The notes under the pieces: model-generated | Told to the model about the DNA's origin: nothing | Databases searched by the model: none | Seen by the model: the letters and a program-made list of their open reading frames with translations, nothing else | In this document: positions 17,199 through 27,062 of the stretch, piece after piece | Layout of the letters: every line of letters starts with the position of its first letter | How positions within the stretch are numbered: the stretch's first letter is position 1 | Program-made: the position numbers and the translations under genes | Assembly: GCA_963850205.1 (NCBI GenBank) | Contig: CAWKKJ010000008.1 | Span: forward strand, 868,001-932,000 | Source: JACVRW01 sp963850205 | Lineage (GTDB): Bacteria > Actinomycetota > Thermoleophilia > Solirubrobacterales > Thermoleophilaceae | Reading direction: 5' to 3' | Length of the DNA: 64,000 bases

Positions 17199-17443
17199 GC
17201 GGGCGTGAAGGTCATCTTCGGATAGACCCCCGACACCCCGTCCAGCTCGCCCACGAACTCCTCGATCTGCTCCGAGACCTGAGGGCCGATGGGACAGCCC
17301 GGTGAGGTGAGCGTGAAGCTGACGAAGACCTCGTTGTCCTCGACCTCCACGTCATAGATCAGGCCCAGCTCGACGAAATCGAGCCCCAGCTCGGGGTCGA
17401 TCACGTTGGTCAGCGCCTCCTGTACGTCGTCGACGGTCGGCAT
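17147..17443 (-). CDS. SufT/PaaD-like DUF59 metal-sulfur cluster assembly protein
   Basis: 98 aa from the ATG at 17443 (MPTVDDVQEALTNVIDPELG). Typical MIP18/DUF59 features: DPELGLDFVELGLIYDVEVE and the cysteine motif TSPGCPIGP. Assists Fe-S cluster maturation (SufT-like) or belongs to the phenylacetate-type PaaD group; the isolated context favours general Fe-S assembly. A TACTAT box 10 nt upstream overlaps the divergent TAGGGT box of the fxsA gene. Neighbouring lipoate-type enzyme is functionally compatible because lipoyl synthase needs Fe-S clusters. Confidence 0.9.
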   Translation of the reverse strand: MPTVDDVQEALTNVIDPELGLDFVELGLIYDVEVEDNEVFVSFTLTSPGCPIGPQVSEQIEEFVGELDGVSGVYPKMTFTPAWTPERMSEEAKFALGY

Positions 17444-17453
17444 GCAAACGAGG

Positions 17454-17463
17454 ATAGTAGGGT
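17454..17463. promoter_or_regulatory. Overlapping divergent -10 boxes
   Basis: TACTAT on the minus strand (17459-17454) serves the DUF59 gene and TAGGGT on the plus strand (17458-17463) serves fxsA. The two starts are 28 bp apart, so both transcripts would be leaderless and mutually exclusive in polymerase binding. Confidence 0.5.
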
Positions 17464-17471
17464 CAACGGCA

Positions 17472-17930
17472 ATGCCCCTGATGGCCCTCGTCGTGCTGTT
17501 CATCGTCGTTCCGATCGCGGAGCTGTACGTGATCTGGAAGGTGGGCGATTCGATCGGCATCTGGCTCACGCTCGCGCTGCTCGCAGCCGACTCCCTGCTC
17601 GGCTCCCTGCTGCTTCGAGCGCAGGGCCGAAGCGTCTGGATGCGCTTCAACACCGCGCTGACCGAGGGCAAGATCCCTCACCGCGAGGTGGTCGACGGGG
17701 TGCTCGTGATTTTCGGCGGCGCGTTCCTCATCACCCCCGGTTTCCTCACCGACATCGTCGGCCTGCTGCTCCTCATCCCGCCCACCCGGGCGCTGATCCG
17801 CAGGCTCGTCGTGCGGCGCCTGGGCCGGCGCGTGGTGGTGGGGGCGGCAACCCCGCGCAGCCGCGTGTCCTACGACGTCGAGGGCACCGCGCGCGAGGAG
17901 ACCGCTCCGCCGGAGCGGCTCGAGCGGTGA
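17472..17930 (+). CDS. fxsA: FxsA family membrane protein
   Basis: 152 aa; the ATG at 17472 sits 8 nt after TAGGGT, supporting it over the upstream frame. Hydrophobic segments at about 4-22, 28-46 and 74-100, with the FxsA signature VVDGVLVIFGGAFLITPGFLTDIVGLLLLIPPTR. FxsA is a small cytoplasmic-membrane protein that in E. coli suppresses exclusion of phage T7; its normal role is unclear. Coupled to the next gene by GTGA overlap. Confidence 0.88.
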   Translation: MPLMALVVLFIVVPIAELYVIWKVGDSIGIWLTLALLAADSLLGSLLLRAQGRSVWMRFNTALTEGKIPHREVVDGVLVIFGGAFLITPGFLTDIVGLLLLIPPTRALIRRLVVRRLGRRVVVGAATPRSRVSYDVEGTAREETAPPERLER

Positions 17931-18628
17931 GCGCGCTCGCGCTCGCGTTCTTCGATCCCGCGCACGACCTCTACGGAACAGCGCGATCGGGGGCGACGAT
18001 CCTGTTCGAGGGCAGCCACCCGGCGCCGCATCCCGAAGGACCCACCGTCGAGCCTGCCGGCGACGGCTGGCGCGCCGAGCTGCCGGGCGTGCTCGAGCTG
18101 GACGTGGCCCCCGTCTGCGAGGCGATCGCGCTCGACGGCCTGGAGGTGCGCGTCTGCCGGATCGCGGGCACGGCGGCCGGTAAGCGCGTGGAATCGCTCG
18201 GCACCCTCGCGGAGACGCGCACCGCCCCCGAGTGGGACGAGCTCGACGCGTTGCGCACGGTGTCCGCGCTGGTGGACGATCGCCATGCCTTTCTGGCCCT
18301 GGCCCGGCGCCCGCGGGGCGCCCGGGGCCACGGCGAGGAGTCCGTGAGCGCGGTTCTGATCGACGACGGCACGCCGGTGACCGTGGAGGACGCGCGGCTC
18401 TCGACCGTCTACGACGGCGACGGACGGCAGCGCAGCGCCGGCCTCGAGCTGTGGCTGCCCGGCGAGGAGCTGCCGCGGCGAGGGTCGGGACACGTGATCG
18501 CAGGCTCATCCCTCGCGCTGACCGGCCTCGAGGTCCACACCGCGGTGTTCCGCTGGCGCCTCGAGGGCCGTGACGCCATCGGCGCCTACGAGCTGACCGT
18601 GCGCTCCGAGCCTCCGGCCGCGGCGTGA
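17927..18628 (+). CDS. Conserved-looking protein of unknown function
   Basis: 233 aa, GTG start overlapping the fxsA stop. Begins LALAFFDPAHDLYGTARSG, with beta-rich pattern and C-terminal AVFRWRLEGRDAIGAYELTV. No membrane segment, signal or catalytic motif. It could be a lipocalin/DUF706x-like beta barrel, but this is only an impression. Its stop overlaps the HAD start (GTGA), so fxsA, this gene and the HAD gene form one coupled operon. Confidence 0.7.
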   Translation: MSALALAFFDPAHDLYGTARSGATILFEGSHPAPHPEGPTVEPAGDGWRAELPGVLELDVAPVCEAIALDGLEVRVCRIAGTAAGKRVESLGTLAETRTAPEWDELDALRTVSALVDDRHAFLALARRPRGARGHGEESVSAVLIDDGTPVTVEDARLSTVYDGDGRQRSAGLELWLPGEELPRRGSGHVIAGSSLALTGLEVHTAVFRWRLEGRDAIGAYELTVRSEPPAAA

Positions 18629-19302
18629 GCGCGGCGGCGAACCCCTCCGCGCGCAGCCGGCCGAGCCGGCCGCTTGCGGCCAGGCCCTCGGCGCTCATCA
18701 GCGACTTCGGCGGCGTGCTCACCACCCCGCTGCAGCAGGGCTTCCTGGCCTACCAGGACGAGGCCGGGGTCACCCTCGAGCAGCTGGGCACGGCGATGGC
18801 CCGGGCGGCGGCCCACCACGGCGAGCATCCGCTGTTCGCCCTCGAGCGCGGCGAGCTCGCCGAGGCGGAGTTTCGCCGGCAGGTGGAGGCCCACCTCCCG
18901 GACGGGTTCGACCTGAGCCGTCTGATGGCGCTCTACTTCGAGCACATCGAGCCGAACCCCGAGATGATCGACTTCGTCCGCGAGGTCCGGGGCCGGGGGG
19001 TGCGCACCGCGCTGCTCACCAACAACGTGCGCGAGTGGGAGTCACGCTGGCGCTCCAAGCTGCCCGAGATCGACGAGCTGTTCGAGGTGGTGGTCGACTC
19101 GGCGTTCGTCGGCATGCGCAAGCCCGAGCCCGCGATCTACGAGCTGACCGTCGAGCGCCTCGGGGTCCGCGCCGGGGAGTGCGTGTTCGTCGACGACCTC
19201 GACATCAACTGCGAGGCCGCGCGGGAGCTGGGGATGGCCGCCGTGCGCTTCGAGGAAAGCGGGCAGGCGATCGCCGAGCTGCGCTCAGCGCTCGGCGAGT
19301 AG
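18625..19302 (+). CDS. HAD-superfamily (subfamily IA) hydrolase
   Basis: 225 aa. Motif I reads ALISDFGGVLTT: the nucleophilic Asp is present and the second Asp is Gly, as is usual in the DFGGVL group of HAD-IA proteins. Motif II TALLTNN, motif III K in GMRKPEP, motif IV VFVDDLDINCEAA. Probably an epoxide-hydrolase-N or phosphatase-like HAD; substrate unknown. The first 22 residues are a basic, low-complexity extension. Its 3' end overlaps the TetR gene convergently by 18 bp. Confidence 0.88.
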   Translation: MSAAANPSARSRPSRPLAARPSALISDFGGVLTTPLQQGFLAYQDEAGVTLEQLGTAMARAAAHHGEHPLFALERGELAEAEFRRQVEAHLPDGFDLSRLMALYFEHIEPNPEMIDFVREVRGRGVRTALLTNNVREWESRWRSKLPEIDELFEVVVDSAFVGMRKPEPAIYELTVERLGVRAGECVFVDDLDINCEAARELGMAAVRFEESGQAIAELRSALGE

Positions 19303-19884
19303 GCGCGCGAGCGTGAGACGCAGCGCCGCCCGGGCCCGGGCGGCGCCCAGCCCCTGGTGGAAGCGATAGCTCTCCCAGGCGGGCCAAGCCGCGGCCGCCA
19401 CCAGCGCAGCGACGAGCGCGGCGCGCTCGGCCTCCGGCGCCCCGGCGATCTCGGCGGCGAACACCTTCCTCACCTCGTGGGCCTTTGCCCGCCGTGCCGT
19501 CTGGAGCCAGCGAGCCACGGCGTCGGACTCCGGCTCGAGGAGCAGCGCCGCCCGGCGCACCCCCTTGATCAGCTCGTAGTACCGCGCTCGCTGGGCGGTG
19601 AAGCCGTCGAGGCGCTCTTCCAGCGGCAGCGCCGGGTCGATCGGGTGGAGCGTGGGCCGAACCCGCTCGTACTGCTGCAGCGCGACCGCCTCGAAGAGCT
19701 GCTCCCGGTCCGGGAAGTGCTGGAAGACCGAGCGCTCAGACACGCCGGCCCGTGCGGCGATGCGCTCGGCGGTGGGGCGCAACTCGCCCTCGTCGAGCAG
19801 GGCCAGGAGCGCCTCGACGAGCGCCTGGCGTGTGCGCTCGCCGCGCACGGTCCGGCCGTCGCGGGCGTTGGCGGCTGACTGCAT
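19285..19884 (-). CDS. TetR-family transcriptional regulator
   Basis: 199 aa. N-terminal HTH: RTRQALVEALLALLDEGELRPTAERIAARAGVSERSVFQHF, then a helical ligand domain. The ATG at 19884 is preferred because TATGCT (19892-19897) ends 7 nt upstream, the leaderless spacing seen repeatedly here; the ATG at 19896 is the alternative. Ligand and targets unknown; no divergent partner gene is adjacent. Confidence 0.88.
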   Translation of the reverse strand: MQSAANARDGRTVRGERTRQALVEALLALLDEGELRPTAERIAARAGVSERSVFQHFPDREQLFEAVALQQYERVRPTLHPIDPALPLEERLDGFTAQRARYYELIKGVRRAALLLEPESDAVARWLQTARRAKAHEVRKVFAAEIAGAPEAERAALVAALVAAAAWPAWESYRFHQGLGAARARAALRLTLARLLAER

Positions 19885-20129
19885 GGATCGGAGCATAGGC
19901 GGGCCCCGGCGCCCGGGCGAAACGACTTTTTCACGCAACGAGCGGGGAGTCCGTCCGCGGAGGTCTTGACCCTCTCACTCGCCCTTGGTTCACTGCAACG
20001 CAGAGACGCGGACCGAGCGCAAAGAGCGAAGCCAAGAGGTGTAAGGCTCGCCGCGCGACCTGCGGGCTTCGGCCCAAGGGGCGCGCTCCTCAAGCGCGAC
20101 GTTCGCGTCTCGTTTTCTTTCTCGCGGGT
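19885..20129. other. Intergenic region with no recognised content
   Basis: About 245 bp between the TetR start and the stop of the oxidoreductase. It is less GC-rich than its surroundings and purine/pyrimidine patchy (for example GAGCGCAAAGAGCGAAGCC, CTCGTTTTCTTTCTCGCGGG). Aside from the TetR -10 box I see no ORF, RNA gene, clear terminator or repeat. Confidence 0.5.
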
Positions 20130-21092
20130 TCAGCCGCGCCGGCGCATCTCTCGGCGCGCCGTGCGATGAAAGCGCACGGTCCGGCGCAGGTTGAGCCGGT
20201 AGCGCTGCAGGGCGGACCCCGGGGGCAGCTCGAAGCCTCCGACCAGCCGGTGGGGGATCACGCTCCAGCCGTCATCGTCCTGGACGAGGTCGCCGCGGAC
20301 CTGGAAGTTGCGCTGCCAGAGGAACTGCGGGTGGTGATCGTGAGCGGTCACGCACACCAGCCCGGACTGCACCGGCAGGCCCAGCGCGCCGGCGCCGATC
20401 CTCACGCGATGGGCGGGCCGGTCCACCGAGATCGGCACCCGCAGCGAGAAGGGAAACCCGTCCGGGGCCACCAGCGAGAGCACGGCAGTGGGATAGCGCG
20501 CGCCGAGCTCGTCCAGGCGTGAGTCCCAGGCCTCGCTACCGCCCTCGGGGGTCGCGTGGGGCGCGGCGGGCTCCTCGGCGTGCCCGGAGCGCACCTCCTC
20601 CATGCGAGCGTCGTACAGCTCCGGCTCCGACAGCGGGTCGCCGTGGGGCCACACGTAGACGCGCTCGGGCCGCACGTGCACGTAGATCCGCGTGTAGTAC
20701 CAGTTGAACAGACCGCGGACCGCGCGCGGCGGCATCAGCCTGCTCACCTCGGGCAGCTTCTCGATCGACTCGCGCGCGTAGCGCTCGCGGTTGGCGGCGA
20801 GGTCGGCCTCGTCCACCTCCGCGGTGCCCTGGACGAGCACCTGGGAGGGCCGGTCGAGCCCGCTGCCGGTGGGATCCGAGAACAGGAGGCCCACCCGCGG
20901 GTTGAGCGCGGCGTCACGGGCCTTCTTGGGATAGCCCAGACCGGTCGTCACGGCGATGCGGGCTCCACCCGGCTGGTAGTAGGGGGTGACCGGCCAGGTG
21001 ATGGGCTGCCCACGGCCGTCCACCGTCGTGTACTCGGTCGTGATGAAGCGCTGGAAGATCTGCTGGACCTCCTGGGGCAGGCTCGCGGTCAT
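20130..21092 (-). CDS. Pyridoxamine-5'-phosphate oxidase-fold (FMN/F420) protein
   Basis: 320 aa from the ATG at 21092; an in-frame TTG lies 4 codons upstream. The N-terminal half is a split-barrel flavin-binding domain: QPITWPVTPYYQPGGARIAV, ARDAALNPRVGLLFSDP, VLVQGTAEVDEADL. The second half repeats the pattern (YPTAVLSLVAPDGFPFSLRVP), suggesting two tandem split-barrel domains. Likely a nucleotide-flavin or F420/haem-binding oxidoreductase; substrate unknown. Cytosolic. Confidence 0.82.
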   Translation of the reverse strand: MTASLPQEVQQIFQRFITTEYTTVDGRGQPITWPVTPYYQPGGARIAVTTGLGYPKKARDAALNPRVGLLFSDPTGSGLDRPSQVLVQGTAEVDEADLAANRERYARESIEKLPEVSRLMPPRAVRGLFNWYYTRIYVHVRPERVYVWPHGDPLSEPELYDARMEEVRSGHAEEPAAPHATPEGGSEAWDSRLDELGARYPTAVLSLVAPDGFPFSLRVPISVDRPAHRVRIGAGALGLPVQSGLVCVTAHDHHPQFLWQRNFQVRGDLVQDDDGWSVIPHRLVGGFELPPGSALQRYRLNLRRTVRFHRTARREMRRRG

Positions 21093-21104
21093 GGGCCGAT
21101 TCAA

Positions 21105-21251
21105 TCACCCGCGGGGCGGGCGCTGGTCGTACACCGAGGTCTGCCCGGCCAGCATCCGCAGCAGCGTGGTCTTGCCCGCCCCGTTGCGGCCCGCCAGGGT
21201 CATACGGTCGCCGCGCTCGAGCTTGAACGACACGTCCCGGAACAGGGGGCG
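21105..21251 (-). pseudogene. Remnant of an ABC-F-type ATPase
   Basis: A 48-codon frame reads RPLFRDVSFKLERGDRMTLA then GRNGAGKTTLLRMLAGQTSV and ends YDQRPPRG-stop. This is the N-terminal Walker A segment of an ABC-F ATPase, with a stop codon directly upstream in frame and an apparent internal deletion: in intact proteins the LAGETS and DQRPPRE segments are separated by about 20 residues. No start codon or rest of the gene is present. Confidence 0.8.
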
Positions 21252-21308
21252 TTATTCCTCAATCGTCACACACCCAACCCCGCTGTCACACCGGGGCCGC
21301 CACCCTTG

Positions 21309-21359
21309 GAGTGTGGCTTCCAGAACTCTCGAATATGACGAGTTTCGGAAGCCACACTC
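21309..21359. repeat. Start-centred palindrome of the truncated DUF559 gene
   Basis: Perfect 13-bp arms GAGTGTGGCTTCC (21309-21321) and GGAAGCCACACTC (21347-21359), plus inner AACTC/GAGTT. The axis (21334) is the base directly before an ATG at 21335 with core ATATGACGA. The intact DUF559 gene at 57818-58801 has the same geometry with different arms. Confidence 0.85.
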
Positions 21360-21582
21360 GATCGACTGGGAGATCAGCCGCCTGGCCGGGCGCCAGCACG
21401 GAGTCGTCGCGATCGCCCAGCTCTTGACCCTCGGCCTGACCAAGGGCGGCATCCAACGCCGCCTCGAAGCAGGCTTCCTTACCCGCCTCCATCGCGGCGT
21501 GTATGCGGTGGGACACCTCGCGCTGACCTCCAGCTCGCGCGACCTCGCCGCCGTCCTCGCCTGCGGTCCTGGGAAATCCTGA
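21313..21582 (+). pseudogene. Truncated, frameshifted DUF559-family gene (AbiEi-like HTH only)
   Basis: The frame from GTG 21313 encodes SIDWEISRLAGRQHGVVAIA, QLLTLGLTKGGIQRRLEAG, then FLTRLHRGVYAVGHL and AAVLACGPGKS-stop. This matches residues 15-80 of the intact DUF559 protein at 57818-58801 (RQYGLITRAQLLDIG, RRYRGVYSVGH, AAVLACGPG) and stops just where the partner continues with AVLSHRSGG, so the nuclease domain is gone. The expected ATG (21335), on the palindrome axis, is one base out of frame with this sequence. Best read as a decayed copy. Confidence 0.75.
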
Positions 21583-21584
21583 AG

Positions 21585-22400
21585 TCAACCCCGGCCGGGA
21601 CCGTCCCCGGCTCCCAGGAAGCTCTCGACCTCCGAGGCCACGAGCTCCGGATCCCCGGTCAGGGCACCGTGGCCCTGACCTTGGAGCCGGACAACCGAGG
21701 CGCCGGTCAGCGCCTGCGCGTACGCGTCGGTGGAGCGCAGGGCCCAAGCCGGGCTGCGGCTTCCCACCAGCAGCAGCGTGGGCGCGCTGATCCGGGCCAG
21801 GGCCTCGCCGTCGAGCCGGTGGGCCTGCTCGGCGTCGAGCTCCCTGGGAACGGTCGGCACCACGGCGAGGCGGCCCTCCCAGGCGGGCGTCTCGCGCAGA
21901 GCGTCGATCTCGTCCGGCGTGTACCCGCCCACGTGCTCCAGGAACGCCGACACGAACTCGTCGCGCGCGCCCGCTTCGGCGAGCTCCCGCCAGCGGGCCA
22001 GCTGGGCCGGGGCGCCGAGGACCGCGCCCATCGGCGGCTCGTAGAGGATCAGGCTCCCGAGCCGGCCGGCCAGCGGAGCCGCGCCGGCGGCCACCAACCC
22101 GCCGTAGGAGTGGCCGAACAGATGAACCGTCGCCTCGGCCTCGTCCCGGACGGCCCGCAGCACGGCGGCCACGTCCTCGAACTCGCTCTCCAGCCGGTAG
22201 CCGCTGCGGTCGTCGTCGGAGTCGCCACGCCCGCGGCGGTCGACCGCGGCCACCGTGAAGCGCGGTTCGAGCAGCGGTCGCAGCAGGTCGAAGCTCCAGC
22301 GCGCCGATCCCGCGCCGTGCACCAGCACGAGCGGGGGCCCGTGGCCCGATACCTCATAGGCGATCTGCACCCCGTCGGGGGCGGTCACGCGGCGCAGCAC
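21585..22400 (-). CDS. Alpha/beta-hydrolase
   Basis: 271 aa. GTG at 22400 chosen because TAGGCT (22408-22413) ends 7 nt upstream. Motifs: LVLVHGAGSARWSF, AVDRRGRGDSDDD, nucleophile elbow FGHSYGG, acid LLVGSRSP region and histidine GQGHGAL. Typical haloalkane-dehalogenase/epoxide-hydrolase-like fold; substrate not predictable. The region upstream in the same frame belongs to the neighbouring nuclease. Confidence 0.88.
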   Translation of the reverse strand: MLRRVTAPDGVQIAYEVSGHGPPLVLVHGAGSARWSFDLLRPLLEPRFTVAAVDRRGRGDSDDDRSGYRLESEFEDVAAVLRAVRDEAEATVHLFGHSYGGLVAAGAAPLAGRLGSLILYEPPMGAVLGAPAQLARWRELAEAGARDEFVSAFLEHVGGYTPDEIDALRETPAWEGRLAVVPTVPRELDAEQAHRLDGEALARISAPTLLLVGSRSPAWALRSTDAYAQALTGASVVRLQGQGHGALTGDPELVASEVESFLGAGDGPGRG

Positions 22401-22410
22401 GGGCGCGAGC

Positions 22411-22929
22411 CTATCCGGCGCAGCCGGGCTTGCTCCAGAGCCCCCGCTCCTGCTCGCGGGCGTCCCGGGCCGCCCGCACGAACTCGTCGGCGTACTCGTC
22501 GTTGGGCGGGACCGTGAGCGGCTGGGCGTACCCGCGGGCCACCAGCAGCCGATTGAGAAAGCGCGGCCCGCGCAGCCACACGTAGGCCAGGGCCCGCCCG
22601 TAGCGGTCGCGCTCCTCCACCCCAAGCCGGTACCGGACCCGGCTGCCCAGCGGCGCCACCCGCTCCACGAACTCGGAGGCCCGGCGCCCGTAGCACTCCA
22701 CGCCGCCGTAGACCTCCGGAGTGTCCACCCCGATCAGGCGGACCTTGCCGATGCCCGACAGGTAGAGGGTGTCGCCGTCGGTGTGCTGGGTGACGCGGGC
22801 GAGGATGCGCTCGCCCGGATGCGCCGAAGCTCGGACCGCTCGCCGGCGGGTTTCGGCGCAGCCAACGACAGCCGTTGCGACGAGCACGAGGACTGCGGAG
22901 AGCGGCTGAGGCGAGCGAAAACCGAGCAT
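22411..22929 (-). CDS. Secreted staphylococcal-nuclease-like (SNase) protein
   Basis: 172 aa from the ATG at 22929. N-terminal hydrophobic signal ending in VVGC (possible lipobox, LVATAVVGC), then an OB-fold SNase domain: VTQHTDGDTLYLSGIGKVRL, IGVDTPEVYGGVECYG, ERDRYGRALAYVWLRG, LLVARGYAQPL. The calcium/catalytic residues D (DGDT), R and E/R (VRLIGVDTPE, DRYGR) are in place. Expected to hydrolyse DNA/RNA outside the cell or at the membrane. Lies 10 bp from the hydrolase start. Confidence 0.87.
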   Translation of the reverse strand: MLGFRSPQPLSAVLVLVATAVVGCAETRRRAVRASAHPGERILARVTQHTDGDTLYLSGIGKVRLIGVDTPEVYGGVECYGRRASEFVERVAPLGSRVRYRLGVEERDRYGRALAYVWLRGPRFLNRLLVARGYAQPLTVPPNDEYADEFVRAARDAREQERGLWSKPGCAG

Positions 22930-23006
22930 GGCAAGGAAGCAGGGAGCGACGCCTGCTCTAGCGGGCGAGCGACCGATGACGCAGCCAGGCGAAGGTTTGC
23001 AGCCGC

Positions 23007-23462
23007 CTAGTTGTCTGAGCCGAGGCGATCCCAGCAATAGAGCTCAACCGCCTCCGAGGCGAGCTCCATCAACCGCTCCTGGGACAGCCAGGGGAGCACG
23101 GTCCCGAGGGCCTGGTCCTCGCTCACGCCGGCCTCGAAGGCGACGTCCCCCCGGAAGCCCGCGGCGATGCGCAGCGCTTCCCGGCGGTGCTCGCCGAGGC
23201 GCGGGAAGGCCCCCAGGAGGAACTCCTTGTTGGCGATCGGCTGCCCGACCTCCAGGGAGGCGTGCCAGGCGGCGAGCATCGAGAGGTCGTCGTCGTCCAG
23301 CTCCTCGACCGCCTTGGCGTAGTGGACCTGCAGCTCGTCGTCGGGTATCTCGTCGACCCAGGCCTTCACGACCTCCCCGAGCAGCTGGCGGCGGGCCTCG
23401 CGGCCCACGCTCTCGGCGACGACCCTGATCGCTTCGTGTGGCTCGATGAAGCAGAGAGGCAT
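23007..23462 (-). CDS. Acidic protein of unknown function
   Basis: 151 aa from the ATG at 23462, which has GAGGAG about 11 nt upstream. Alpha-helical and acidic (VVKAWVDEIPDDELQVHYAK, AVEELDDDDLSMLAAWHASL, EHRREALRIAAGF). No signal, membrane segment or catalytic motif. No family recognised. Confidence 0.65.
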   Translation of the reverse strand: MPLCFIEPHEAIRVVAESVGREARRQLLGEVVKAWVDEIPDDELQVHYAKAVEELDDDDLSMLAAWHASLEVGQPIANKEFLLGAFPRLGEHRREALRIAAGFRGDVAFEAGVSEDQALGTVLPWLSQERLMELASEAVELYCWDRLGSDN

Positions 23463-23543
23463 CTGCTGTCGGTCTCCTCGGGGTTGCACTGCTGACTTGA
23501 GTCGCAGAGTAGGACCCGAACCTGACGGAATGACCGCAAATGC

Positions 23544-27058
<3,515 letters not shown>

Positions 27059-27062
<4 letters not shown>

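Noticed and set aside
17927..18628. Assigning the gene after fxsA to a named enzyme family
   Set aside because: Only a loose beta-rich pattern is visible; no motif supports a function.
18625..19302. HAD protein called inactive because the second motif-I Asp is Gly
   Set aside because: DFGGVL is a common form in this HAD-IA subgroup, so the change alone does not show loss of function.
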